64,000 bases of DNA, from NCBI RefSeq assembly GCF_000423565.1, contig NZ_AUIF01000032.1, positions 62,001 to 126,000 on the forward strand. The letters run 5' to 3'. Source of the stretch: Runella zeae DSM 19591 (GTDB taxonomy: Bacteria; Bacteroidota; Bacteroidia; Cytophagales; Spirosomataceae). Under the pieces are notes generated by a model, which ran no database searches, was not told the origin of the DNA, and worked only from the letters and a program-made list of their open reading frames with translations. Numbering within the stretch: position 1 is the stretch's first letter; every line of letters starts with the position of its first letter. Of the stretch, positions 52,140 to 61,349 are shown piece after piece. The position numbers and the translations under genes were made by a program.

Positions 52140-54911
52140 TTATTTCACTTTTACAATCACCGTAGGATTAAAAGGATACATCCCAAACTTATCGCTATAA
52201 ATGGCCAAGCCTCCCGTACCTTCTACGGCCAATCGCAACACGAGTTCGCCTGTTTGGGTTGCTTTTTGAATCGCTTCATTGGGTACCGACACCACCAATT
52301 TGTAGCCATAACTTCCCGCTTCTCGCAGTTTTTTGTCTTGGGGTTGATAATGCCACGACAATACCCCACGGTGGTCGGCAGGGTCGTCGGGAATAGACAA
52401 TTTTCCCGCTGCAACGCCATTGAAACTAAAGGCCACTTCGCTCGGGAACTTGGTCTCATCGGTCATAGGGTAAGCATTGGGATTGAGGCTATTGTCGAAA
52501 GTACCTCCTCCGAGCATATAGTTATCGGCGATTTTGGCTCCTTCTTTTTTGTCTTTCCCAAAAAGTTGCTTGGCCGATGCTTCCATCATAAACGACGCCC
52601 CCATGACATTGTCGAGTTTCAAATCCGTTGGCCATTTGATACGATATTCAAAATACCCTGTCCCTGCCCCATTTACTTTCAAGCCGTCCAACACATTCCA
52701 TTGTTTCAAAGACCATTTGGCGTCACTAAAAGACTTAGGCTCAATGGATAGCATCCTGAGTTGATTTCCTCCAGGCGTTGGCACTTCGGTCGGCATCGGT
52801 TTTTCGATGATGTAAGTATTAAAATTGCGGCTCACGATATTGCCTTTTGCATCTAGCAAAGTCAAAGCCAAAACGGCCACGGCTTTTTCGGCGGGCATAA
52901 TCACGTACACGGGCGACAATGCCTGCTGCATCCACGGCTTGTACGGAATCTTTTGAGTAAACGACTGCCAATTACGTTCTTGCCCCGTAGCATCCCAGCC
53001 ATTTAGTTCTACTTTAAGGGTAAGCTCGTTCCCGACATCCGTGCGCCCCGTCATCGACGAAATCGTCAGCGGTACTTGTACTACTTCGGTGGGGCGTACA
53101 CTGTGCGAAATATCCTGCCCCGTAGTCACATAGATATCAGCGTGTAAATCCTTCAAACTCATGCCCGGCACGAAGGCTTCCAAGCCCGTAAATTTCTTGG
53201 TACGGTCGTATTTCCAATAGCCGTTCCACTCGTTGATAACATCATGATGCTCCGTATAAAGCCACCCCGACACCAACGGAAACTTCCGAAACGCATTGAT
53301 AGCACGGTGGTAGTCCCATGTCCAATCGACATCGCCGCTACTTCCTTCATAGCCCCATACATTGCCAAATTCTGAATTCATATTGGGCTGATTTCCTGCT
53401 TTATATCCTTTTTCAAAATTAAATTCAGAACCTGGAAAAGTTTTGGAAGTAAGATTTTTGAGGTATTCTTCCCAACCATAGCCTGGTAAATATTCATGCC
53501 AAGAATTGATGTCGGTTTCGGTATGCCCCGCCCCGCAGCAGATAGAATTGTCTTCTACCAAGCGCGTAGGGTCAAGGGTTTTGGCTTTGCGGTACATACT
53601 CGCTACCCATGCTTGAGTTTCGGGCAAATACTTATCTACTTTTTTGCCATTTTCTTCTACTTTGGTACGAAGCCCCCATGTTTCATTAAAAACAATCCAA
53701 GAAAAAATGGCGGGGTGATTGAAATCTCTTTTGATGAGTTGTGGCAAAACTCGCTCTGATTCAGCACGCGCTTCGGCATTGGGTTGGCCCCAGAAATTGG
53801 GCAAATCCGACATTACCAGCACCCCCAATCTATCAGCCCAATACAACTTCCGTGGTACGTCGATTTTGATGTGGGTTCTAATGCCGTTGAGACCAATATC
53901 CTTGGCTAGTTTGATTTCGTTGCGCATGAATTCATCCGTTGGAAAAGTATAAAACCCTTCTGGATGGTACGATTGGTCAAGGGTAAGTTGAAGATAAATC
54001 GGCTGATTGTTGAGGGCTACATACGGATAATTGGTGCCCGGCAGATTGACCACCGATATTTTACGCATCCCAAAATACGTATTGATTTTATCGCCTCCGA
54101 GTTCGGCTTCTACCTCGTACAAAAACGGATTCTCTAAAGTCCAAAGTTTGAAATTGGGTAGTGAAACCTCAAAGCTTAGCTCACTCTGCCCTTTGGCGAT
54201 GGTCTGAGCAGTACCGTTGGCATCACGTACACCTGCAATATTCAGTTTTAAGGCAAGGTCTTGAGAAGCAGGCTTTGGTAAAGTAGCCGTTACTTTTACT
54301 TTACTATTGTCGATATCGGGCGCAAAATGCAGGGTTTCTAAATAGTCTTTTGCACGGGCTTCCAAGTAAATCGTTTGCCAAATTCCTCGCGCATTGCCGT
54401 ATCCTTGCTTTCCATAAAGGGCATATTCTCGGCGTTTGTCATCAACCCGAATCACCAACTTCTGCGGAGAGCCTGCTTTGGCGGTGGGCAGTTCAAACTC
54501 AAAAGGCACATATCCTCCTTCAAAAGTTCCTAGTTCTTTACCGTCAAACCACACCGTTGTTTTATAATCGCTCGCTCCTATTACTACAAACACCCGCTGC
54601 CCTTTCCAAGCTTTCGGAATCGTAATGCTTCGCTGATACCACGCTATATCGGCTTCATCTTTCACGCCCGACAGAGGCGCACCCCACGGAAAAGGCACTT
54701 TGATGGTAAGCGGAAATGCTTGATTTCCCTTGGCCCAGCCTTGTTTGAGACCTACATCATCTTTGTCAAACTTAAAAGACCAATCGCCGTTGAGGTTGAG
54801 CCAATTGGCACGCTGCCAGTCGGGACGAGGATGCTCAGGAAGGGGTATCCCATTCTGGGCAAAAAGTGTATGTGACCATATCAAAAACAAGTAGATAGAA
54901 AAACGGCGCAT
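52140..54911 (-). CDS. Glycoside hydrolase family 2 enzyme, secreted
   Basis: The 923-aa protein has a signal peptide (about 1-19). GH2 domains in order are the sugar-binding jelly-roll (about 30-190), an immunoglobulin-like domain (about 190-290) and a TIM barrel (about 295-600). The acid/base Glu is in SWIVFNETWG (E410) and the nucleophile Glu is in MNSEFGN (E514). Two further beta domains (about 610-923) extend it beyond a typical beta-galactosidase catalytic core. Activity is most likely beta-galactosidase, beta-glucuronidase or beta-mannosidase type; I cannot separate these by eye. It is divergent from the alpha/beta hydrolase gene. Confidence 0.88.
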   Translation of the reverse strand: MRRFSIYLFLIWSHTLFAQNGIPLPEHPRPDWQRANWLNLNGDWSFKFDKDDVGLKQGWAKGNQAFPLTIKVPFPWGAPLSGVKDEADIAWYQRSITIPKAWKGQRVFVVIGASDYKTTVWFDGKELGTFEGGYVPFEFELPTAKAGSPQKLVIRVDDKRREYALYGKQGYGNARGIWQTIYLEARAKDYLETLHFAPDIDNSKVKVTATLPKPASQDLALKLNIAGVRDANGTAQTIAKGQSELSFEVSLPNFKLWTLENPFLYEVEAELGGDKINTYFGMRKISVVNLPGTNYPYVALNNQPIYLQLTLDQSYHPEGFYTFPTDEFMRNEIKLAKDIGLNGIRTHIKIDVPRKLYWADRLGVLVMSDLPNFWGQPNAEARAESERVLPQLIKRDFNHPAIFSWIVFNETWGLRTKVEENGKKVDKYLPETQAWVASMYRKAKTLDPTRLVEDNSICCGAGHTETDINSWHEYLPGYGWEEYLKNLTSKTFPGSEFNFEKGYKAGNQPNMNSEFGNVWGYEGSSGDVDWTWDYHRAINAFRKFPLVSGWLYTEHHDVINEWNGYWKYDRTKKFTGLEAFVPGMSLKDLHADIYVTTGQDISHSVRPTEVVQVPLTISSMTGRTDVGNELTLKVELNGWDATGQERNWQSFTQKIPYKPWMQQALSPVYVIMPAEKAVAVLALTLLDAKGNIVSRNFNTYIIEKPMPTEVPTPGGNQLRMLSIEPKSFSDAKWSLKQWNVLDGLKVNGAGTGYFEYRIKWPTDLKLDNVMGASFMMEASAKQLFGKDKKEGAKIADNYMLGGGTFDNSLNPNAYPMTDETKFPSEVAFSFNGVAAGKLSIPDDPADHRGVLSWHYQPQDKKLREAGSYGYKLVVSVPNEAIQKATQTGELVLRLAVEGTGGLAIYSDKFGMYPFNPTVIVKVK

Positions 54912-54963
54912 AAAGAGGAGATTAGGGTTCGAATCAGAATATTAACTTTTATTTAAAGTAGTT

Positions 54964-54996
54964 TTTGAGGAAAAACTAATGCTTTCTTTACATTTG
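54964..54996 (+). promoter_or_regulatory. Promoter of the alpha/beta hydrolase gene
   Basis: TTTG at 54964-54967 and TACATTTG at 54989-54996, spaced by 21 nt, slightly wider than the usual 17-20. The -7 box is a perfect TAnnTTTG. Confidence 0.45.
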
Positions 54997-55025
54997 TGGA
55001 GATTCTCCTCCCTTGCCTAAGCCCT

Positions 55026-56006
55026 ATGAAAAAATTTTTGAAATGGACTGCAATTGTCCTTGTGAGTCTTTTTTTGGTTTACTTGGTTGGCCCACGTCCA
55101 CCCAAAGCTATTTTATCCCCTACGCTACCGCTAGTTACTTCTGATTTGCTTAAACTCGAAAAATCAATTCAAAATTCGGAAGCTTCTTTCCCTCTTAAAC
55201 CCGACAACGAAGCGCGTATCATCTGGGCTGACACCGCCAAAAAACAAAAGACCCGCTATAGTATTGTATATATTCATGGATTTGGCGCAAGTTGGGCGGA
55301 GGGAGACCCTGTGCATCGGCAGTTGGCTCAAAAATATGGCTGTAATCTCTACTTGGCTCGCCTCAAAGACGCTGGACTCAAAGACCCGGATGCATTCAAA
55401 AACCTGACTCCCGAAAATTTTCTGGCGGGAGCCAAACATGCTCTAGCGGTAGGTAAAGCCCTAGGCGATAGTGTGATTTTGATAGGATGCTCAGCAGGAG
55501 GATTGCTGAGTAGCTACTTGGCGGCTTATCACCCTGAAATCAAAGCGCTCTTGCTTTATTCGCCATGTTTCAAAGTAAATGGTTTGGGAATGATTACCGG
55601 CCCTTGGGGGCAGCAGCTATTAGCACTTTTTGCGGGCTCTCACCTCAATTATACACATTTAGAACCCGAAAGAGCCCAATATTGGCTTACATCGCACCAC
55701 ACCAATGGTCTAATGACCCTCCAACAAAGCATGGATGCAATAGCTACTCCCGAGCTTTTTGGCAAAATCAAAGTGCCTACTTTGATTTTGTATTATTATA
55801 AAGATGAGAATAACCAAGATAAAGTGGTATCGGTAGCGGCAATGCAAGAAGCATTTGAAGAACTTGGTGTTCCTACCAATCAAAAACGTCAACTGGCTTT
55901 GCCCAATACGGGCGCTCACGTCATTGCGTCACATTTTACTTCCAAAGACCTCCAAAGTGTAGTCTCAGAAAGTGAAAAATTTTTAAAAGAAACTGTATTC
56001 AAGTAA
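55026..56006 (+). CDS. Alpha/beta hydrolase, membrane-anchored
   Basis: The ATG at 55026 gives 326 aa; a GTG at 54996 lies inside the promoter box and is rejected. An N-terminal hydrophobic helix (about 5-22) is followed by a short linker, so it is probably membrane-anchored or exported. The oxyanion motif YIHGFGASW (82-90), nucleophile elbow GCSAGG (154-159, Ser156), a candidate Asp near 260-265 and His298 in NTGAHVIASHF form the triad. The substrate is likely an ester or lipid; no more can be said. Its 3' end overlaps the convergent 151-aa gene by 24 nt. Confidence 0.83.
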   Translation: MKKFLKWTAIVLVSLFLVYLVGPRPPKAILSPTLPLVTSDLLKLEKSIQNSEASFPLKPDNEARIIWADTAKKQKTRYSIVYIHGFGASWAEGDPVHRQLAQKYGCNLYLARLKDAGLKDPDAFKNLTPENFLAGAKHALAVGKALGDSVILIGCSAGGLLSSYLAAYHPEIKALLLYSPCFKVNGLGMITGPWGQQLLALFAGSHLNYTHLEPERAQYWLTSHHTNGLMTLQQSMDAIATPELFGKIKVPTLILYYYKDENNQDKVVSVAAMQEAFEELGVPTNQKRQLALPNTGAHVIASHFTSKDLQSVVSESEKFLKETVFK

Positions 56007-56438
56007 CTCAGGCGTACTGAGGGCAAATAAAACTTGCATTTTCGACACCAAAACGTATGTAAGGACTCCTAATAAAAACGAAGCAGGTGCGCGACGTACG
56101 TTGGTATGCATCACCAGAAGATTGACAATGGAGCTTTTTTGACTAGGTAAGAGCTGCCCTAAAAGTTGGTCACCTTTCAAGGCGATATGTGAAAGATAAG
56201 CAGCATCTGACAAAAGCTCTGCTTCTAGGGTAGGAACCTTGGCCGTTAATATTTTATTGGAGGTGATGGTTTTACCAACAGGATGAGTCATTTGCTTGGT
56301 TAAGCAAACCATCAAGCAGTCCAAAGAAAAATCAAGCACTTCTGTTTTGGGGGGCGTTTTGCCAAGAAGTTCGTTGATTGTAACAACAAAATCTTTGGAA
56401 GAATAGATTTCTCTGACGTAGGCAGCAATTGTTTCCAT
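55983..56438 (-). CDS. Hypothetical protein, 151 aa
   Basis: Mostly helical with a hydrophobic C-terminal third (ASFLLGVLTYVLVSKMQVLFALS). No family was recognised. It converges on the alpha/beta hydrolase gene with a 24-nt overlap and follows the pyrophosphatase gene on the same strand after a 74-nt gap that holds an inverted repeat. It is a credible gene because the frame is open, starts with ATG and shows no shadow-type composition, but its function is unknown. Confidence 0.5.
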   Translation of the reverse strand: METIAAYVREIYSSKDFVVTINELLGKTPPKTEVLDFSLDCLMVCLTKQMTHPVGKTITSNKILTAKVPTLEAELLSDAAYLSHIALKGDQLLGQLLPSQKSSIVNLLVMHTNVRRAPASFLLGVLTYVLVSKMQVLFALSTPELLEYSFF

Positions 56439-56443
56439 GACGC

Positions 56444-56491
56444 GACTTATTTGTTAATTTTCAAATTAGACTTAAAATCAACAAATAAGTC
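56444..56491. terminator. 12-bp inverted repeat after the pyrophosphatase gene
   Basis: GACTTATTTGTT (56444-56455) and AACAAATAAGTC (56480-56491) are perfect complements around a 24-nt loop. It may end the pyrophosphatase transcript or act as an operator for the 151-aa gene, whose ATG is 5 nt away. Confidence 0.45.
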
Positions 56492-56512
56492 ACTGTCAAA
56501 CAGAGCGATGCC

Positions 56513-57130
56513 CTAGAGCATCCCGAAGTTATTTAAATAATCAGTCACCGAATGACGGATTACCTGATGAGCTTCTTCGCGCCCGTATACATTGGCAATT
56601 TCGCAAGTCATTGGCTCACCTGGCAAGTTTTTGTAAGTCAAGAAGTAATGTTGAAGGCGATTTACAACGCTCTGAGGCAGCTCAGTAATGTCTTTGTATT
56701 TGCTATACAACAAGTCGTCTTTCAGCACTGCGATGATTTTATCATCGGCTTCCCCTTTGTCAATGAGACGCAGTCCCCCAATTGGAATTGCCTGACAAAT
56801 AAGGTCACCGTGGGGAATGGTACTTTCACAAAGTACGCAGATGTCGAGCGGGTCACCGTCACCTTCTTTGATGTCAGCACGCCCCGATTGCTGACGCGCA
56901 TAATCGGCAATAGCATCACCGCAATAAGTCTTGGGTACAAAGCCGTATAAAGCCGGAACGATGTTAGAATATTTCTGGGGACGGTCTATTTTAAGATAGC
57001 CCGTCGTTTTGTCAATTTCGTATTTTACGGTATCAGTAGGTACGATTTCGATAAAGGCAGTTACGGTATGAGGAGCATTATCGCCCAATGGAATACCATG
57101 CCAAGGATGAGATTTATATACACTTTTCAA
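56513..57130 (-). CDS. ppa: Inorganic pyrophosphatase, soluble family I
   Basis: It hydrolyses pyrophosphate to phosphate in the cytoplasm and drives biosynthetic reactions. The family I core is intact: HPWHG, KYEIDKTTGYLKIDRP, YGFVPKTYC and the metal-binding EGDGDPLDICVL (about 89-100 from this start). There is no ATG in the frame before the core. I use the TTG at 57130 (205 aa), because a TACATTTG -7 box (minus strand, 57175-57182) would place transcription start after the alternative TTG at 57196 (227 aa). The start is uncertain; the identity is not. Confidence 0.88.
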   Translation of the reverse strand: MKSVYKSHPWHGIPLGDNAPHTVTAFIEIVPTDTVKYEIDKTTGYLKIDRPQKYSNIVPALYGFVPKTYCGDAIADYARQQSGRADIKEGDGDPLDICVLCESTIPHGDLICQAIPIGGLRLIDKGEADDKIIAVLKDDLLYSKYKDITELPQSVVNRLQHYFLTYKNLPGEPMTCEIANVYGREEAHQVIRHSVTDYLNNFGML

Positions 57131-57174
57131 GGCTAGTTGTACGTTTCGTTTGATGGTTGAACTATTTTTCGTAG

Positions 57175-57182
57175 CAAATGTA
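57175..57182 (-). promoter_or_regulatory. Candidate -7 element for the pyrophosphatase gene
   Basis: The minus strand reads TACATTTG (TAnnTTTG) about 45 nt before the TTG at 57130. No clear -33 TTG at 17-20 nt. Confidence 0.3.
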
Positions 57183-57248
57183 ATCAACCATCCCAAATGG
57201 TTTTGTGTTTTTCATAAAATTGTGGATTTTGCAACATATAATCTATAA

Positions 57249-57554
57249 ATGATGATAACCTTTGTACTGATAGGAATCTTATTGATAGTGTTGGGGTGGT
57301 ATATTTGGCAAAAACAGGCTATTTGGCTACTTTCAAACTTCGATGAATCTACGACCGAAAATAAACCAGGCTTAGCCAAATGGGCAGGAAAATGGCTCAT
57401 TGTGATGGGTATTTGGTCGATATCCATCGGAATCGCAATGAATTATTGGAACACGGATTCTGCTCAGATTGCTCTTCCCCTTATTTTTGTGGCGGGTATT
57501 GTTATCATGAGCCTGCTTTATCTTGTCGGTGGTCAAAAGTATTTAAAAAGATAG
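57249..57554 (+). CDS. Small membrane protein, 101 aa
   Basis: Three hydrophobic helices (about 3-18, 46-63, 74-92). The loop SNFDESTTENKPGLAKWAGKW between helices 1 and 2 recalls DUF3784-type small membrane proteins, but this is only a resemblance. The start may be either of the two adjacent ATGs at 57249 and 57252. The Fe-S protein gene follows by 38 nt, so they may be cotranscribed. Confidence 0.6.
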   Translation: MMITFVLIGILLIVLGWYIWQKQAIWLLSNFDESTTENKPGLAKWAGKWLIVMGIWSISIGIAMNYWNTDSAQIALPLIFVAGIVIMSLLYLVGGQKYLKR

Positions 57555-57592
57555 AAGTACCTCCAATTTTCATCAAAATCTAAGAATCAACC

Positions 57593-58381
57593 ATGAGTGA
57601 AATAAAAGTTCCAACTATGGCCGAAATGGCTGCCAACGGCGAAACTCCCGAAATTTTGTTTTGGGTCGGTTGTGCGGGCTCTTTCGACGACCGATACAAA
57701 AAAGTCACTGTCGCTTTCGTCAAAATTTTAGATAAGGTCGGTATTAAATTTGCGGTTCTAGGCACCGAAGAATCTTGCACAGGCGACCCCGCCCGCCGGG
57801 CTGGCAATGAGTTTTTGTTTCAAATGCAAGCCGTTGCCAATGTCCAAGTATTGGATATGTATGGGGTCAAAAAAATCGTCACGGCTTGTCCTCATTGTTT
57901 CAATACCCTCAAAAACGAATACCCCGCTTTGGGAGGTCATTATGAAGTACTGCATCACTCAGAGTTTTTACAACAACTTATCAATGCGGGCAAAATCAAA
58001 ATAGAAGGAGGCGGGGATTTTAAAGGTCGCAAAATCACCTTCCAAGATTCATGTTATTTGGGCCGAGCCAACGACGTCTATGAAGCTCCTCGCGCCGTAC
58101 TCGAAGCACTTGATGTGGATTTGGTAGAGATGAAACGCGCCAAAGTCAAAGGCCTCTGCTGCGGAGCTGGCGGAGCTCAGATGTTTAAAGAACCAGAAAA
58201 AGGAAAAAAAGACATCAACATCGAACGCATTGAAGAAGCCCTAGAAACAGGTGCTACTACGGTTGCCGTAGGCTGTCCTTTTTGTATGGTTATGATGAGT
58301 GATGGTATCAAAAACAAAGAAAAAGAAGACACAGTCAAAGTCTATGACCTAGCGGAACTAGTCGAACAAAGTTTAAGTTAA
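57593..58381 (+). CDS. (Fe-S)-binding cysteine-rich CCG-domain protein
   Basis: This 262-aa cytoplasmic protein has two cysteine-rich (CCG) half-domains. Cys residues are at 27 (WVGCAGS), 62, 99 and 102 (CPHC), then 154, 189-190 (CCGAGG), 228 and 231 (CPFC). This pattern matches heterodisulfide reductase subunit B, LutA and GlcF-type proteins, which hold an unusual Fe-S cluster and take part in electron transfer to disulfides or from lactate or glycolate. In Bacteroidota it normally follows a gene for a 4Fe-4S dicluster protein; here the gene before it encodes a small membrane protein instead, so the electron partner is elsewhere or outside the window. Confidence 0.85.
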   Translation: MSEIKVPTMAEMAANGETPEILFWVGCAGSFDDRYKKVTVAFVKILDKVGIKFAVLGTEESCTGDPARRAGNEFLFQMQAVANVQVLDMYGVKKIVTACPHCFNTLKNEYPALGGHYEVLHHSEFLQQLINAGKIKIEGGGDFKGRKITFQDSCYLGRANDVYEAPRAVLEALDVDLVEMKRAKVKGLCCGAGGAQMFKEPEKGKKDINIERIEEALETGATTVAVGCPFCMVMMSDGIKNKEKEDTVKVYDLAELVEQSLS

Positions 58382-58471
58382 TAGCGTATAAATTCGGATA
58401 AGCTACTATCCACTTTATGTATTTTGCTGCTCTCAATCAGTGGCAATTTTTAAAATCTAAACATTATAGCT

Positions 58472-58969
58472 ATGTATCTTCCTTTTGACGAAATAGATTT
58501 TGAAGCCCGCGTCTGGATTTACCAAGCCAATCGCTCGTTGACTCACGATGAGGTTAGTACCCTTACCGAGACCCTCATCGCAGCTCTCGATGGTTGGGAA
58601 GCCCACGGTTTAGCACTCACAGCCTCAGGCAAGATATTTTTAAACCGATTTGTGGTTATTGCCGTCGATGAGGCTAAAGAGCTACCAAGCGGATGTTCGA
58701 TTGATAAATCCACAAGGTGGATGCAAGAAATTGGGGGACAATGGAGGATTGATTTTTTTGACCGTTCGCTGGCGTATCTCGACGATGACAATAATCTTCA
58801 GACAGTGCCTGTTTCGCAAATCAAAGCTGCAATCTCTGCGGGCGATATTCTCCCCGATTCTATCGTTTTTGATAATACAGTAGCTACCAAAGCGCAATGG
58901 ATGAAGCGCTGGAAAGCCCAAGCCCAAAACACTTGGCTCAAAAAATATTTCGCTGCTTTAAATGTATAA
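58472..58969 (+). CDS. Conserved hypothetical protein (often mislabelled ABC transporter ATPase)
   Basis: The 165-aa protein has no Walker motifs, so any ABC-ATPase label would be wrong. The start (MYLPFDEIDFEARVWIYQANRSLT), the middle GWEAHGLALTASGKIFLNRFVVIAVDE and the Ser-Gly-Cys-Ser-Ile-Asp stretch are, from memory, conserved in Bacteroidota. Its function is unknown and it is probably cytoplasmic. It follows the Fe-S protein gene by 90 nt and is followed by a strong terminator. Confidence 0.75.
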   Translation: MYLPFDEIDFEARVWIYQANRSLTHDEVSTLTETLIAALDGWEAHGLALTASGKIFLNRFVVIAVDEAKELPSGCSIDKSTRWMQEIGGQWRIDFFDRSLAYLDDDNNLQTVPVSQIKAAISAGDILPDSIVFDNTVATKAQWMKRWKAQAQNTWLKKYFAALNV

Positions 58970-58995
58970 ACGCAAGGAGCACTTTGTCCGCTTAT

Positions 58996-59032
58996 AACGC
59001 AGGGAGCGTTTTGAACGCTCCCTGCGTTTTTG
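58996..59032 (+). terminator. Strong intrinsic terminator
   Basis: A 15-bp perfect stem (58996-59010 with 59014-59028, AACGCAGGGAGCGTT) with a 3-nt loop and a T-tail ends the 57-59 kb gene cluster. The rest of 58970-59200 shows nothing else. Confidence 0.85.
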
Positions 59033-59200
59033 CTACTCTTCTGCTGATTTTTGGGCAATTGTCGCCCCATTACTTCTTCAACGTCGCTCTTCTGTTTTAG
59101 ATTTCTCGTAATATATACTCCTTGGGATGAGGCGATTATAAAAAGCATACTGTATGGCACGACAATTTTAAGCAATAGAAGCGTACTACTTCTATTTTTT

Positions 59201-60364
59201 ATGAAAACCGTCATTCAAGTTGCTTTAGTTTGGGTTGTTTTAGTAGGATTCTACGGTTGTAAACCTATTGAAAAAACGGACGAAAATCTTACCAAAGAAT
59301 TAGAAACACCCGACACCTACCGCCGTATTGCGGATTATAGTTCACAAATCGGCATAGATACTTCTTCTCTCAAAAACAAAAGTGCTTGGGGACTATTGGA
59401 AGAAATTAGTTATGGTCATAAACCTCAATATGTTCGCTATACAGCCAAAGTAAAACCCATTGATTCTACCCACATCCGCGAAATTGGCTGGGCTTTGGTC
59501 GATAAAAAAGGAAAAAATGCGGAAAAAGTTTTGCCTTCTCTTGAACCGTCTTTTCCTTCTTACACTCAACTCAAACAACATTACCGTCGCCTCATAGACC
59601 AAGGTCAAACCGATAGTGCAGCTATCGTAGCGGAGTCGCTGAATGCGTATCGCTGGATAAATCGTCAGTCTCAAGATGCCGACCGCTTAGTGATTGTCAA
59701 TACGCGCGGGGCTTATCTTAAAGGATTGGATGCGAGTGGTAATCAACAGATAGGAATGCGCGTGGTAGTAGGCAAAACCTCCTCACCTACTCCCGGTATA
59801 GATACTTATGCCACCAATGTGATCATGTATCCTTATTGGAATGTTCCGAAAAATATTGCACTCAAAGAGATTTTACCAAAAATCAAGCAAAATGCCGACT
59901 ATCTAGCTCGCAACAGCATTGAGGTTATCAATAAAGAGGGTGAAGTAGTAGATAATGACGACGTTGACTGGGATGATATGACCCCCGATAATTTCCCATA
60001 TCGTTTTCGTCAAGAAAATGGCGAAGGAAATTCTCTAGGACTCATGAAAGTAAACATCAAAAATCCGTTGGCGATTTATTTGCACGATACCAATGCCCGC
60101 ACTCTATTTGATAGTACCCAACGTTGGCGTAGTCACGGATGTGTAAGACTTCAAAACCCGGCCCAACTTGCCAACTTCTTAGCCGGAAAGGATTGGTTGA
60201 AAGAAGATTTTATTAATGAGCCACAAACTCATAAAGAGCCTCAGTCCAACCCTCTTAAAAAGAGAATCCCGGTCTTTATACTATATCTTGGTGCAGATGT
60301 CAACGAAAATGGGCAGCTTGTGTTTTTCAAAGACGTGTATCAGTGGGAACGTAAATGGAGCTAA
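59201..60364 (+). CDS. L,D-transpeptidase lipoprotein (YkuD domain)
   Basis: I start at the ATG at 59201 (MKTVIQVALVWVVLVGFYGC), giving 387 aa with a lipobox (GFYGC, Cys about 20). The N-terminal half is helical and resembles the scaffold of long L,D-transpeptidases (YcbB/LdtD-like). The catalytic YkuD domain covers about 160-350, with HDTN and the motif SHGCVRL (311-317, Cys314). It would cross-link peptidoglycan 3-3 or attach proteins in the periplasm. Its last 4 nt overlap the convergent gene at 60361, another transpeptidase. Confidence 0.88.
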   Translation: MKTVIQVALVWVVLVGFYGCKPIEKTDENLTKELETPDTYRRIADYSSQIGIDTSSLKNKSAWGLLEEISYGHKPQYVRYTAKVKPIDSTHIREIGWALVDKKGKNAEKVLPSLEPSFPSYTQLKQHYRRLIDQGQTDSAAIVAESLNAYRWINRQSQDADRLVIVNTRGAYLKGLDASGNQQIGMRVVVGKTSSPTPGIDTYATNVIMYPYWNVPKNIALKEILPKIKQNADYLARNSIEVINKEGEVVDNDDVDWDDMTPDNFPYRFRQENGEGNSLGLMKVNIKNPLAIYLHDTNARTLFDSTQRWRSHGCVRLQNPAQLANFLAGKDWLKEDFINEPQTHKEPQSNPLKKRIPVFILYLGADVNENGQLVFFKDVYQWERKWS

Positions 60365-61116
60365 GAATCATTTCTGAACATTCCTATCATCTTTGATTTT
60401 TTGAGATAGGCGATATCAGGATAATACAGAAAAAGACCCGCCCCGTTTGACAACAATGAAATCAACTTAGGAGTATCGGCTACCGACACCGCTGGGCACC
60501 CTTGGCTACGACCGAGCCTACCAGTACGACGGATAAACTCCTCACTTACGTAATCGGCGCCATGCATCACAATGGCTCTCTCGTAGGCACGGTGATTGAT
60601 GTTTTCTTCGAGCCCTTGCAATCGGAGCGAGAGACCGTGCTTTCCTTGATAGGTAGTCAATGCGCGATAAAATCCAAGACTAGACTGATAAGAGGAGTTT
60701 TGATTGGAAAATTTGCGGGCGTATTCTTCACCCGAATTACGGCCATGAGCCACATAAGTATTATAAATAAGCTTGCGGGCTTTGATATCAATGACGTAGA
60801 GACGCTTTTGACGCGACGATTGGCTAAAATCAGCAATCGCTAAAACTGGTTTTTCAAATTTAGCTTTTTGAAAACCATTCCATGCAAAACGAAACCCCTC
60901 TAACGATAAACCCGCCTCTCGCAAGTGTAAAGAATCATACAATGTTTGCCACTCAGGAAGAGATACTATCTGGTGTTTGAAATAAACCGAAGTACTATCA
61001 TTAGTAGAATCGGCAGGTGTAAGTGAGAGATAAAAAGGAGAATCTATTTTTTGAAATCCAACAAGCGCAATCAGCAACAAGGCCCCTACACTTATCAACA
61101 TCACGAGTTTTTTCAT
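60361..61116 (-). CDS. L,D-transpeptidase of the YkuD_2 family
   Basis: The 251-aa protein has an N-terminal membrane helix or signal (about 4-21). The catalytic region has MHGADYV (His185) and LGRSQGCPAVSV (Cys207), the YkuD_2-type variant (SQGCPA) of the SxGC active site, and an upstream block IYNTYVAHGRNSGEEYA. It should act on peptidoglycan in the periplasm. It is convergent with, and overlaps by 4 nt, a classical YkuD transpeptidase, giving an adjacent pair of two transpeptidase subfamilies. Confidence 0.85.
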   Translation of the reverse strand: MKKLVMLISVGALLLIALVGFQKIDSPFYLSLTPADSTNDSTSVYFKHQIVSLPEWQTLYDSLHLREAGLSLEGFRFAWNGFQKAKFEKPVLAIADFSQSSRQKRLYVIDIKARKLIYNTYVAHGRNSGEEYARKFSNQNSSYQSSLGFYRALTTYQGKHGLSLRLQGLEENINHRAYERAIVMHGADYVSEEFIRRTGRLGRSQGCPAVSVADTPKLISLLSNGAGLFLYYPDIAYLKKSKMIGMFRNDS

Positions 61117-61279
61117 TCGTAAGATGACTTTTTAGGTTTTTACTCAATGAAACACTTGGGGACAACACCATTCTGAAAGGCTTTGGTTCCCTCACAGAAG
61201 AAACGCTAAATCTAAATAGATGTTATCTGGAAAGTTATTAATACAAAAAAGCTTACAGCAATTTGATATTAAACTCAAT

Positions 61280-61318
61280 AAGGGTTCATAGAAAGCACTC
61301 TACTTTCTATAAACCCTT
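61280..61318. terminator. Terminator-like hairpin past the 61350 gene
   Basis: AAGGGTTCATAGAAAG (61280-61295) pairs with CTTTCTATAAACCCTT (61303-61318), one mismatch. It lies 32 nt after the stop of the minus-strand gene that ends at 61350. Confidence 0.6.
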
Positions 61319-61349
61319 CTGATTTTATTAGCTTATATCCCTTATAAAA

